Shown here one piece after another: positions 10,858 through 22,700 of a stretch of DNA of 64,000 nucleotides. Under the pieces are notes generated by a model that was given only the letters and a program-made list of their open reading frames with translations, was not told the origin of the DNA and searched no databases. The translations under genes were made by a program, and so were the position numbers. The stretch is from Jackrogersella multiformis (lineage: Eukaryota; Ascomycota; Sordariomycetes; Xylariales; Hypoxylaceae). The stretch is taken from positions 1,860,001-1,924,000 of the forward strand of contig CADCXD010000011.1 in assembly GCA_902806575.1 (NCBI GenBank), in the 5' to 3' direction. Numbering within the stretch: position 1 is the first letter of the stretch; each line of letters begins with the position of its first letter.

Positions 10858-12262
10858 TCACCGTCCTCGCACGAAAGTCTCCCAGCGGTGCCCTCGCTCG
10901 TCGTACCCCGCGCTCGGCCCGACGTGCATCTCCTTCCAGCACTTGGCGCAGTAGATGTCGCCGTCGCAGCCTAGACAGCGGATCGTGCCGTCCTCGAGGC
11001 ACACGATGCACCACGTCTTCTGGTCCTCGTCTGTGTAGCCAACCCGCTTGACCAGTCCCGGCGCGGGCCTGTCGGCCGGCTTGAAGGTGGGCGCTGAGGG
11101 CAGACCGAAGGCGTCGACCGCGGAGGTGGGCGCCGAGGGGAGATCGGGGCCCGGCGGCGTGTTGACTTTCAGCGCGGCCATGCGCGAGGTGATGGACGCG
11201 GCGAAGTTATCGTCGTCGTCGTCATCGTCGTCGGCGGCGTTTGGGGGTGGATCTGGAAGGTCCGGCTGATCTTGTAAGTTTGAGGGTACTGTGGGGAGAT
11301 TGAAGGGATCTGCCTCGTTGGCCCCTTGTGTTGATGCGGACTTATTTGCTTCGTCTGGAGTGCGTTTTCTGTCGTGACTTGGCGGAGGTGGTGTAGGATC
11401 GGACGGGAAAAGGAGTTTATTGACTTTCCCCAGCTCTGTGAAACCGGCCACCTTTTGATCTTCTGAATAATCGACATCATCGTCATCATCGTCATCATAA
11501 TCACTATCTACATATCGACGACGCGGGCCTTGTGTTGCCAACAACTCCTCAACGTATAGTCGATCCTCTTCGAGATCTGCGAGAGCCTCATCCACCGTCT
11601 GATAGCCAAGCATAGGATCATAAAAGCGTATTATCTCATCGTCATTATCGTTGTCGGAGTTTTCAGAGTCATTGTCTAGGCCTCCCTTGTTCCCGGAAGA
11701 CTTCCCAGGTTCTTCAAGAAGTGAGGTGGCCCTATGATTCTTCTCTTCTTCGGCCACCATCTCATCAAGCCATGGCTGATCGGATTCGAGATCCGCGAGA
11801 AGCTCTTCGAGCGTCTGATCGTCTGTGTACAGAAGTGGATCACCATCATCGTCAATCCCTCCTCCTGTGGAGACTTTTGGTTCGGATACACCAGTACCCG
11901 GACTTCCTGGACCGGGCTGTGGCTGTGATTTTTGATCTAGAGGCGACGGAGTAATAGCGTCGCCGCTTCCACGATTTGCCGAGTCAGAAGCGGTATGAAC
12001 ATTGCTATTAGATTGGTTTCGGAGGCTCTTTAGCCTCTCTGTTAGAGCATCTTCCCTTGATAAAGGCTTGGCCGGCTCTATAGTGGATGCGGCAACAGAT
12101 CTGGTAACGATTAGCAAACATTGATTCTTCGAATGCGCCTAGTTAAATATGTGGCTATGAGATTATCTACTTTGATGATGCTGTGTCAAGGTCGACAGTG
12201 CTAGGTTCAAGGGCGTTTAGCCTCTCTAGCAGAGACCGATCTGATCCTGCGGCGTCGGTCAT
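10858..12262 (-). CDS. ANCHR/ZFYVE19-like acidic protein with C-terminal B-box-type zinc domain
   Basis: Protein of 444 residues from exons 12262-12171 and 12100-10858 with a 70-nt intron. The C-terminal 65 residues hold a zinc-binding region with spaced CIVC, CLGC, CAKC and a GHRW end, matching the abscission/NoCut checkpoint regulator (ANCHR) type of B-box. The middle is low-complexity and strongly acidic, with runs of Asp, and holds repeated helices with the pattern TLEELLADLE, TVDEALADLE and VEELLATQ that could be MIM1-like ESCRT-III-binding motifs. Animal ANCHR delays abscission through VPS4 and CHMP4C. Carrying that role over to this fungal protein is inference from domain content. Confidence 0.75.
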
Positions 12263-13697
12263 GATGGAGTGGTGAGCCTTAGAGTGAGCGGTGAGTGTGG
12301 CTTGACAAGGCTGGGCGATGAGCTACTCCGTAGCCTGTAGGTACCTAAGAAGATGGTCATAGAAATTTGTCAACTTCTTGAACCGAGTTGTCAGGCAATA
12401 GGGACCCGAGGGGGGACCCGAGATGGTGGTTCACGGGTCTGTCGTTCCGGTGGAGCGGCGAAGGCAGGGCAGTGCTGGCTGGCTTCTAGCCTGTTAAAGT
12501 TACTCTTCAAATAATCGATTTGGAATCAAGTCTAGTAACAAGGCTGAGCCGGAGGTCCGGGGATTATCACCCAATTAGGATTTGAGAGGAAAAAGGGCTG
12601 ATGAGTTCCTACCAACCCTTTGGGAATATTGGTGGATGTACGGTTCTGTGTATGGTGATTAGTGTTTGGGTTAGGTACCTAGGTAGGTATTTGATGGATC
12701 TGAAATAATGATGTCAGTGATATCAGTGGCTTCAAAATAAAGTTTGCCTCGTGAAGGATGCAGAGAACTAACATTGAAAGTACCAGGTAGGTACCTACAA
12801 TAGGTATGTATTAGCTCCATACTAATACCAAGCTAAGCCGAATCTGGGCTGGTTCATCGTTACATTTTAAGTACCTAGGTACCAATGAATAGGAACGTTT
12901 TAGTACCACCCTCAGTACGTAGTACATAGCCTCCTCTAGCTATCAGGAGCTCAGTACCTGTGACGTTATGTATTATCCCGATTCGAACCTCAGATTGACT
13001 TGGGTTATTAGATTTCGTCCGCACCCGGCTATAAAATTATGACCAGATGGCGGCTTACGGGCTTCTTACCTAGGAATCTAATGAATCGGATACATTAATC
13101 GTTATTGTTACTATCTAATTCATACCTCAATACCTTAGGCGTAGGTAACTTTTAGGACTCTCTAGTACTGTTCGTAAATCATCAGAGCTACATACATACC
13201 TACCTAGGTATCCAGGTGTATCGAAAACTTAAACTAACGGCATAGACAAACAAAATCTTGACTTCTTTGTGTACCTAATGGATACAGGTGTCATAGAATA
13301 CCTAGATAAAGGTACCGACCGAAGGAATAATGGACTTGGCAAACCTAGTACAATTGCGAATTGGCCACCCACGCAATTGGCCGAGTCCTATATGTACCCT
13401 CAGTAGCACTTTCCCAGATCAGAGGTGGTTAGAGTTTGCTTGGCGTCACAGAATCTGAAATCATTAGATCACCACCGCGCTTCTCTCCTCCTCCAACTTA
13501 CTCCTTCAATCCTACATATACAAGTCCCCTAGTCTCTCACCCGATTCGACTTTCAGTCAGCTTTCGAAACATCAACATTTAACTGAATCATCCCACCACT
13601 ATTCACAATCTCGATAGCAGTACCTTCGACTCCTAGGTCTTTCTATTCCTTACTACTAGTACCAGTACGCATAACAAACGCGCGCGCGAACCTCTTC
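12263..13697. other. Divergent intergenic region with palindrome copies
   Basis: No gene is seen in 1.4 kb. It holds exact TACCTAGGTA copies at 12676-12685, 12872-12881 and 13201-13210, plus many partial ones. The last 200 bp before 13698 are pyrimidine-rich, as in strong fungal promoters and leaders. Confidence 0.5.
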
Positions 13698-14534
13698 ATG
13701 AAGTTATCGCATCTCATCGTCGGCTTTGCCGCCTTCGGCCATGGCATCAGCGCGGCCGCTATTTCCGATGCGCAAGATGTCGCGTTAGATACGCGATCGT
13801 CAGACACCCATACAGAGTCGCAAAACTCGGAGCAATCGACGACGAGCGAAGAACTATGGAAGCGCAAAGGTGGCGGAGGAAGTGGCGGTAGAGGCGGTAG
13901 TAGCGGCGGTAGTAGCGGCGGTAGCAGCGGCTCTTCCGGCGGCCGCGGATCATCCTCGTCCAATTCTGGCGGCTCGACAACGACAGGAAGTGGTGTTCGG
14001 CCTGGTTACGGAGGCGGATCATACTACGGTGGGGGCGCGCAACAACCATACAAATCCGGTGGCAAGAGTCCCTCCGGCATCGCGCCTGTCCTCTTTGCTG
14101 GCGCTGCACTGGGAACCCTCGGCTTCGTAGGCGCGACCTGGGCCTACGGCGCATATTTGTATCCCTACTCGAATCGCTATTGGTACCACAACGCTACGAA
14201 CAACAGGAACGAGACCAAGCCTGTTAGTTGTCTGTGCGATGCCTACGAAACGTGCGGCTGCGACGACAACGGTAACCAGACGTACTTCAACTCGGTTATC
14301 GGAGATGGTAGCTACGCAAACCTGAACAGGTCGCTGGTCACCGTGGCAGACAACGAAACTACGAAAGAGTCCACTATCTACATCAAGGGTTCTCTTCCCA
14401 ATGGCACCACATCGTCAGGCGGTAGCGAAGATCCGAACGCCGGTGGCAAAAACTTGGTAGCTCTCGCCCGAGCTGCGGGCTGGTGGCCAGTCGTAACGAC
14501 TGCGCTAGCCATCGCGTTCCTGTCGGGATCATAG
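13698..14534 (+). CDS. Secreted/surface Gly-Ser-rich protein (DUF7732-like)
   Basis: Intronless gene for 278 residues. It has an N-terminal signal peptide (about residues 1-20), a Lys-Arg site near residue 55, and a Gly/Ser-rich spacer made of GGSSGGSSG-type units (about 58-130). A conserved domain follows, with a hydrophobic stretch, an aromatic block (YGAYLYPYSNRYWYHN), a CLCDAYETCGCDDN cysteine cluster and several N-glycosylation sites. A C-terminal hydrophobic segment after a small-residue region suggests a GPI anchor or membrane insertion. The Cys block and aromatic block match a fungal family that I recall as DUF7732; the name is from memory. Function is unknown. Confidence 0.78.
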   Translation: MKLSHLIVGFAAFGHGISAAAISDAQDVALDTRSSDTHTESQNSEQSTTSEELWKRKGGGGSGGRGGSSGGSSGGSSGSSGGRGSSSSNSGGSTTTGSGVRPGYGGGSYYGGGAQQPYKSGGKSPSGIAPVLFAGAALGTLGFVGATWAYGAYLYPYSNRYWYHNATNNRNETKPVSCLCDAYETCGCDDNGNQTYFNSVIGDGSYANLNRSLVTVADNETTKESTIYIKGSLPNGTTSSGGSEDPNAGGKNLVALARAAGWWPVVTTALAIAFLSGS

Positions 14535-15040
14535 ACACCAGGATACATGGAGTTATTGGGGTTTCTTTTTACTAATTTGTATATACGAGCAAAATACCGC
14601 GCCTCATCTGATGAACCGAGCAGCAACACACGAACGTTACGAATCTTGATATCCCCACGGCATTTCGGTTTTGCCTGAAAAAAGGATCGGTTGGAGAGGC
14701 AGGCCCGAGAGCTATGCTGCTACATGCTATACGGTTGAATACCCTTTTAAAATAGGGGTGTTATCACGGTAGTAAACGATAACTGCGCTCTCGTCTTAGA
14801 TGAATATAATGTCTTTTTACATCTATCACTCATGTCCTATAATATTAAAAGTGATATGTATGTTTTTATTACTTGCATTAGTCCAGCAGGGGTATATCCA
14901 TGCTCGCAGTAATGTCAGCTACCTAGGTAGATCAAGCCATCTTAATGTACACCTCTGGGGTATCTCATATGCATGAGAGAATCATCGCTATGCGCCATCA
15001 ACCCTCGCTCACAATAATAGCAGGTAGCAAGACATTCCTC
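14535..15040. other. Convergent 3' intergenic region
   Basis: No gene is seen. It lies between two converging stops and carries one TACCTAGGTA palindrome (14930-14939). Confidence 0.5.
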
Positions 15041-16114
15041 CTACATCTCATCCAATACTTCGTCATCCTTGACAGTAATAGCAGCAGCAGCAGCTTCTTC
15101 CTCCCTCTCCCTCCGCCTCTCCACGCACCAATCACCTAGGATCTTCCATATCCTCTCCTTCTCCTCGGGCCTCAGCGTCGCCGCAAGCCCGCTCGTACTG
15201 CTCGCCACAAACACCCTGGAGCCCTCCCAAGGCTCCCCATCTCCGCCTCCATCTCCATCCCGATCCCCTCCTCCGGCACCGGCACCAACAGCGCCCATCC
15301 TCTCGTCCTGCCACCCGTACCGGAACTCGCCCTTGGCCTTCAGGGGGCGGCCGTGGCGCACGCGGAACACGCTCTCCCAGATGCTCTTGCCGACGACGCA
15401 GGCGACCTCGGGGCGCCAGCGGCGGCACTTGCGCTCGAGGGCGGCGACGCCGCCGTCCATCTCGGCGCGGCTGAGCTCCGCGCCGTTGCGCGAGGGCCGC
15501 GCGACGATGTTGGTGTGGCCGAGGGCGAAGCGCGCCGGCAGCGTCTGGTCCTCATGCGGGGCGCACGGCACGGGCGTGATGCCCGACGAGAACAGCAGCT
15601 TCCAGAAGAGGTTGGACGGGTGCGCGTACGAGTGCCCCGTCCGCGCCGTCTGCAGCCCCGGGTTCAGGCCGATGAACAGGATGAGCAGGTTTGGGGCGAT
15701 GGCGTCGGGGAGCAGGGGCAGGTGCGCGTACGTGGAGGGGGGCGCGTAGGAGGATGGCTTCCGCGCGCGCTTTTTGGCGGGTGGGGAGGCGGATGGCGAG
15801 GCGGAGGTTGTGGATGTGGGTGTGGGTGTGTCTTTCTTTCTGCTACTGCTGCTGATATTTCCCTCTGCATCTGGGGCCGCAGGTTGTGCTTTGCGCTTCT
15901 TGGATTTAGAAGGTAATCCTGGCATTGTCGATGGGGGTGTTAATAGCCTTTGACTCCGCCGAGGTTCCAGGGATGACGGGTTGTTGCTTGCCCCTGTAAA
16001 CATGAAGCTCTTTAGCTGAAGACGGCCTTCAAAACTGGACTCCTTAAGTGCGTTATTTTCTTCCACTGGTGCCTCTTGATTTTCTTCATCGGCTGCCATT
16101 GGGACGGTTGCCAC
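15041..16114 (-). CDS. G/T(U)-mismatch-specific DNA glycosylase (TDG/MUG family)
   Basis: Intronless gene for 357 residues, a predicted uracil/thymine-DNA glycosylase of base-excision repair in the nucleus. The catalytic motif GLNPG is at 149-153, with the Asn at 151. It is followed by the family block HSYAHPSNLFWKLL. The C-terminal VFVASSTSGLAA block is in the place of the DNA-intercalating loop. The N-terminal 120 residues are disordered and basic, with an RKPSSY stretch just ahead of the domain. The C-terminal region has a Gly/Asp-rich insert (about 285-302). Third codon positions are strongly G/C. Confidence 0.88.
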   Translation of the reverse strand: MATVPMAADEENQEAPVEENNALKESSFEGRLQLKSFMFTGASNNPSSLEPRRSQRLLTPPSTMPGLPSKSKKRKAQPAAPDAEGNISSSSRKKDTPTPTSTTSASPSASPPAKKRARKPSSYAPPSTYAHLPLLPDAIAPNLLILFIGLNPGLQTARTGHSYAHPSNLFWKLLFSSGITPVPCAPHEDQTLPARFALGHTNIVARPSRNGAELSRAEMDGGVAALERKCRRWRPEVACVVGKSIWESVFRVRHGRPLKAKGEFRYGWQDERMGAVGAGAGGGDRDGDGGGDGEPWEGSRVFVASSTSGLAATLRPEEKERIWKILGDWCVERRREREEEAAAAAITVKDDEVLDEM

Positions 16115-17556
16115 TTATACCGGATTTGGGTTTATACAAATGGTCTTCCTGAATAAGTGAGCTGTTTGGGCTGTTTGTCCTGCTATGCAGGAAGTTGACT
16201 GAAGTGAAAAGATAATCAACAATTCGAACTGCCTTGCAGAAATCAACATGTAAAGATGAGAGATAACTTATTCCAAGTTCTTAGTTATAAGGGGTATTTG
16301 AAGATATCCAGCCTGATGGATGAATGTTGTAGCCTCGCAGTTACCTCGTTGAGGTCTATTAGTTGCCACTGGGTCACTGGAAAGCATGTGGATCCCGGCT
16401 TATACATAACCTGAATGCTAGGGTATAATGGAATTACCCGATCAACCCGATTAAAGCATTTCCCGGCGTTAGTTACCTAGCAGGGCAGAATACTTAAAAG
16501 ATCTAATCTTTTCGTAGGATTCTTCCCAACCAACGCCATCAGCACTGCCTCGTTCACATCTTCACCTCCCTGTCGGAGAATCCGAGAATGACACTCAACA
16601 TCAAACAGATAAAGCAGTTGAATTTTTCGTATTGATTCCGATCCGGGATGTTTTCTTTTTAGTCTTCGTATCAAATACCGCATGAAAGAGACCCGGTCAG
16701 GGATAATTCGCAGGAACCGACAGCGCACGATCCAGAGCCTCTAGGGATGCGGCACACCTGTAGATCGGGTATGGAACATCAAGTACCGCAGCGTCTGTAA
16801 AATCAATTTATCGTCCATGGATTACGTATTCAGATGAACCATCCATCGGGAAAATTCAAGTGCAATATCGTGTATATATTGCAAGTCGTCAGCACACCAT
16901 CGATGTCGAAGAATACTAATACTGCACATGGGCCCATGAAGATTCTTAAGATATACGAAGCCTGATCTGAACAAGCTGGGCCGTAGCGAATAGGAAGTGG
17001 CTACGACGACGCATGGCTTGTCGAAGCGGTGAGGTTCGAGATGCAGCGCCCAACCACAGAGAGAAGCTATGAGAGGTAAGAGGGTGAAAGAAAAGTCGAG
17101 AGATTCTGGACAAATCAAATGGCCCAATTTACGCCGATGGTGTCACTAACACGGAGGGGCATACAGTACCTAGGTACCTACCTGGCCCACTGTACACTAC
17201 TAGTGTAGGTACCTGGTAGGCAATGCAAAACTGAAGCTATTAATCCCCAGCACATCCCCAGCACACCCCCACCTCCATATAACAGGTAGCCTACTAGTGT
17301 AGCTCCAGGGATCCTTGTTTAATGCCTCTCAGCCCCTCCACCCCTCCACCTGGGCAGCTTATTTGTATGTACGTAGCCCCTCGTATTGAATCATCAATCT
17401 ATTTCTAGCTCTTGTCCCGAATCATTTCTCTCCTTAACTTTACTACCCATTTCCCAATTGGCAACTTTCTTTGCTTCTTGATAGTGTCCTGTAGATCATT
17501 ATAATCCTTTATTAGTTCTCTCACCTTTAGGCATATTCATATCCATCAAGCTCACC
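16115..17556. other. Intergenic region upstream of UAP1
   Basis: No gene is supported. Two minus-strand open stretches (16477-16728 and 16822-17127) show no domain and no clear splice link, so I leave them out. One TACCTAGGTA copy lies at 17167-17176. The last 150 bp are pyrimidine-rich, typical of a highly expressed fungal gene. Confidence 0.45.
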
Positions 17557-19136
17557 ATGTCCGGATTCACATCCGCCGAAGTTCAGGGCGTTAAGGCCCA
17601 ATACGAGAAAGCTAACCAGGGCCATGTATTCACCTACTTCGACTCCCTAAGCGAATCCGAGCAGAAAGCTTTCTTCGAACAGCTCCGGAAGATCGACCCT
17701 GCTAGAGTCCAAAAACTACGAGACCTTGCTTTAAACCCACCGAAAGAGGAGGGACAAGCCGTCGTTGAGCCCCTCCCCGACTCGGCAAATGCTAGCATTA
17801 TCGATTCGAAGCCCGAAGATATTCAGAGATGGTACGATCTCGGCCTGGAGCTGATTGGGAAGGGTGAGGTTGCTGTAGTCTTGCTGGCCGGTGGTCAGGG
17901 CACTCGCCTTGGAAGCAAGGCTCCAAAGGGATGCTTCGATATTAAGCTTCCTTCCAAAAAGTCCCTCTTCCAGATCCAAGCCGAACGAATCTTGAAGGTT
18001 CAAAAATTAGCTGCCGAGCGTGCTGCAGACCCAAGCAAGGCGGTAATTCCTTGGTTTATCATGACCAGTGGCCCGACTCGCGGACCAACTGAGAAGTTCT
18101 TTAAAAAGGAGAAGCTCGCCGAGCTTAGCGACGAAGAGAACGCTAGCCGGGCTAACGGTGTTCCCTACTTTGGCTTGGAGTCCAAGAATGTCACCATCTT
18201 CGAGCAGGGTGTGCTCCCTTGCATCACGAACGATGGTAAATTTATGCTCGCGAATAAGGGAAAACTCGCCGTAGCTCCTGATGGTAATGGCGGTCTATAC
18301 AAGGCTCTTCAAGACGAAGGCGTTCTTGAAAAGATGCGCCCGAACATCAAGCACGTCCACGCATATTGTGTCGACAACTGCTTGGCTAAGGTTGCCGACC
18401 CGGTCTTTATTGGTTTTGCAGCCGAGAAGAAAGTCAAGATCGCCACTAAGGTCGTAAGGAAGCGTGATGCTGGAGAATCTGTCGGCCTCATCATCCAGAA
18501 GAATGGCAAGCCCGATGTGGTAGAATACTCGGAAATCGACGACGCCACCCGCCAAGCAGCTGATCCCAAACAGCCAAGTCTCCTTAAGTTCCGTGCCGCT
18601 AACATTGTCAACCACTACTACTCGTTCGAATATCTAGACAGCATGGGAGATGCCGTTAACAGCTTGCCTCCCCACGTTGCCCGGAAGAAGATTCCATTCT
18701 TTGACACCGAGATTGGCGAGGCTGTCGATCCTAAGTCGCCTAATGGTATCAAACTCGAGCAATTCGTCTTTGACAACTTTAAGTGGCTAAACCTAAACGA
18801 GTTCGCCTGCTTCGAAGTCAAGCGTGAAGAGGAATTCTCCCCACTCAAGAACGCAGACCCTGCCCAAAAGGCTGACGGGACGTTCGAAAAGCAACCCGAG
18901 GACAGCCCTACTACCAGCCGTACACACATCAAGGAGCAAGGCAAGCGATGGGTGGAGGCCGTCGGCGCAGCTGTGAAGAACGGAGATGCCGATGGAGGCC
19001 TTGAAGTCTCGCCGCTCACGAGCTACGTAAGTTTCCATATATCCCGAATATCCAAACCATTTCTAACGACAACGTATAGGGTGGTGAGGGCTTGGATAGT
19101 TTCAAGGGACAGACGATCGAGAAGCTTGCGATTTAG
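17557..19136 (+). CDS. UAP1: UDP-N-acetylglucosamine pyrophosphorylase
   Basis: Protein of 508 residues from exons 17557-19026 and 19080-19136. It forms UDP-GlcNAc from GlcNAc-1-phosphate and UTP in the cytosol, supplying chitin, GPI anchors and N-glycans. The nucleotide-binding signature LLAGGQGTRLG is at 109-119, followed by PKGCFDI. The later blocks FGLESKNV, DGNGGLY and VDNCLAKVADP are also present. The 53-nt intron close to the stop replaces a read-through tail with the family C-terminus SYGGEGLDSF. Length fits fungal Uap1/Qri1 enzymes. Confidence 0.95.
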
Positions 19137-19743
19137 ATGGACCAAGGTATTGATATGAGACGATAGACAAAACAGCGTAGATGAAGCTCGGACGCCTATT
19201 AAAGGAGTAAAATGCCCAGTGACTACCTATATCGGCCTCGGTTTTGCCGATTACTGGAGTCTCGTGCATTTGCGAGTAAGGGGTAAAAGTCAGTTAAAAT
19301 AAATAAAATGTTCGAAGCTAACGATTCATATGATCATTCTGCTTTGTAGTGTAAAATATTTGATGATACTGAAGCCACTTGGGGTGGGAGGACGGATGCA
19401 AGTAGGTAGATATTTTAAAATGTATCCCCCTTTTAGTCTTATATACGGTTTAAACGATAATGTGGCCCCTTTTCTTCTAACGAGTCTTACTTAAGACTAC
19501 TTGGATTAAGTAAGCGGTGAGCAGTGAGATTAGCAAATCTCTCATAACCAGATTTAACGGATAGGTAAATATACGAAAGTTTAGTTTCTCCATGAATAAC
19601 GACATAAGATGGAAATGGACATATCTTTAAATCGTACATCGTTGTTTTGGTAAATTATCCGCCTAAGTAAGCAACAACTCATACCACTTGAGTTAGAGAA
19701 GATACATTTCAACCAGATACGTTCTCTAGAGCTGGTCGTAGCA
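19137..19743. other. Convergent 3' intergenic region
   Basis: No gene is seen. It is AT-rich sequence between the UAP1 stop and the stop of the large NLR-like gene. Confidence 0.5.
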
Positions 19744-22700
19744 TTATTCCTGTACTCCGTCTTCGTCTTTCTCCCCCTCCACCACCTCCTCCTCCTCATC
19801 ATCAGATCCTGCTAGAAAAAAATCTTGCTCAGCATCGTCATTTATACTTGTATCGGCCGGCGGCGTCAGCGTATCATCATATAGTGGTTCGATCTCCTCG
19901 AAGCTATGTTCTGGATCATGGACATCGGTTCGGTAGCCGAAGCACTTGAAGCAGAGTGAGAAATCGTTAGTGCACTCGATGCACTTCCACTGTATACCTA
20001 TGATTGTCTGTATACCGTGGTCGTGGTTAGTATCTAGCTTGTTAGTACTCGGAAGAGGTCATAGGTACTAACAGCAAGGCAGCTCTTGCAGCTGGCGTCT
20101 TTCTGGTGTCCGGCCTTGATCATATGGGAGGAGTTGTCCCACTATGGCAACGAGAATCAGTAATTACTTCTTTGCGTAAAGGGTTCAGGGGTGACGGGCA
20201 TGTCTTAGGAGCAACAACTCCTCAATCAGCCCAATTAAGAATGCTTAACTCCCAAGACAGGCCAATAAGGGGGAAAAGGAACTCTCGATGATACATACTT
20301 CATCCGTCTCGCCGTCTACGTTGACTCTTGTGCGCTCCTTGGGTTCGAGATCACCCCTTAATTCTGTACAATTATCGGCAAAGTTCATCAGCTTCAGCGC
20401 CGACCACTCAGCTTTCCCGTCATAAGCGCGGCCTCTAACCCATACGTCGGCGTTTCGTTTGAGTAATTCTTCGATGGTCTTGCTACTACCCGAGCGTGCC
20501 GCCCATAGCAGCGGAGACCAGTTATCGTGATCCGTTACGTCGACGTCTATGTCTTTAAATTTGTGTAAGAGATACTTGGTGCAGTCTTCGCTTGGCGACG
20601 AAGCCGCAAAGTGAATCGGCATACGGCCAAATTTGTCCTTCACATTGATCTCCGCACCAGCTTTGGCTAGGACTTTGATGCCCTCGTCGGACGCTGACGT
20701 ACACGCGAGGTGCACGGCGCGGCGGCCTTGGCTATCGGTAATATTTAACTGGGCCTTTCGGCGGATGAGGAATTTGAGCACCTTCATACCCGTAGTGTGG
20801 TTACTTCTAATCATATCCGCTGCCCGAATAATCGGGTACCCGAGCTCACCGCCTAGCTTATCAATCGGTACCTTGATCTTGTCAACCAGATACCGCACCA
20901 TCTTCTTGAGTTTCGAGTCGTCTTTGATGCTCAGCGCCGTGTACAGCAGCGACTGGCCATACTGGGGATCGACAGTCTCGCGGTCCGCACCCGAGTCTAC
21001 GAGCAGCTGAAAAAGGTCCAAGGCGCCGTTAACAACGGCAAGGTGGAGGATACTGCCGAAGCTGGGACCAAAGATATTGGTGCTGGCGCCCTGATCAATG
21101 AGATACTTGGCAACGTCCTTATTGCCCTTGCTGATAGCTACGGCAAGAGGCGTGTATCCGTCTAGGTCTTTGTCATCTAATGGCGCCTTGGCCCCCACTA
21201 AGAGCTCGACCATGAATACGGGTGTTTTCTCCTGGATTCTGTGAAGCCTGGTCCGACCTTGCTCGTCAACGTGATCTAACGGCACGTTGTTGGGGTCGGA
21301 CAGAAGTATTTCAAGGCACTCCCGAGCCCCTTTTGAGTCTGTTCCTGTCCGGAGCAATACATCAAGAGTGTCGTCGCCGTTTTGGTTCTTGAATTTAGGA
21401 TCGGCACCGGCCTTCAAGAGGAGCTTGACACCTTTAGGCTCGGAATGTATACAAGCAAGCTGTAGAGGTGTGCACCCGATCTCATTGTCGCCGTTATTAG
21501 GCCTGTCATATACGTATTCTACGTTGGGTTTTGGGTCATTTTCAAGGAGTGCTTCCACGGACTCCGTACAGCCACTCCTTACGGACATGTGTAATGTTGT
21601 TCCATGGACACTAAAGCCATCGATAGGGACACCCCTTTTCAGAAATTCCGGGATGAGGCTCGCGTGATTAAACGCCCCGTGAAGGGATCCCATTCCATCA
21701 TTAGCTACCCACATGACATCGACGCCCTCAACCTGCAATAAAAACTTTGCCACGTCGGCCTGGTCCTCATAGAGAGCGGTGAACAGCGGCGGGTCCGAGT
21801 GGCCTCCCGTGTAGTTGATATCGGCTTTGTTCTTTTCGTTCTCTAGGAGGAACTTGATCATCTCCATGTTCCCTTCCCTACAAGCTCGCGAAAGGGGCGT
21901 CTTGCAAAAGCTACCGATCGGATCAACGAAGTCGATCTCGGCGCCGTGCTCGAGCAGCAGTGATACAAGTTCAGTGTTCCCGGTGCAGACAGCCCGTATC
22001 ATGAGCATATCCTGGCCCGAAGGGGTCACGCTCATGTCTGGCTTGGGCTCGTGCTCGAGTAACATCCGGGCGATATCCACGTGGTTATTTGCGACAGCTT
22101 TGTATAGTGCAGTTCCGGTAGCGCATTTGACATTCGGATCAGCCCCGTGCTTGAGCAAGACACGGACACATTCTCGTAACCCTTTATCAACTGCAGCGAT
22201 CAGCGGTGGCCTCTTATAGGATGCTTGGTCATCTTCCGCGCCGCTCTTAAACTCAGCTCCGTTTGTGATAAGAATGTCAATTGCCTTATACTTGCACCAT
22301 TCGGTTGCTATCTGTACCAGTCCAGCGCCCAAGTTATTCACCGCTTCAAGGCTTGCACCGCTTTTCAAACACATCTCGATTATGCTTGGATTTCCTTTTC
22401 GGACTGCAGTTGTAATTGGTGTATCACCAACCCGATCCTTAACTGTCAAGTCTGGCTTGGGTTCCGAGTTTAGCAGAAGCTCCGTTGTAGAGCAGAGGTT
22501 TCGCCATATCGAAATCACTAACAACGGTGCTTCGTAGTAGTCCCCAGTTCTATTGGTATCATACCCAGACTGTATCATCGCCTTGAGTAGGTTATCCAGT
22601 CCTGCCGCAGCAGCTCGATATACGATACCCTGGGGCCATTTGAATGTTTTTGAGTTCGGTGTTTTCCCAATAAGGGCGCCTACAACATCAGGGTCGCCAT

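Noticed and set aside
16477..17127. Two minus-strand open stretches upstream of UAP1
   Set aside because: They have no recognisable domain, no conserved splice link and odd composition; at best a decayed gene.
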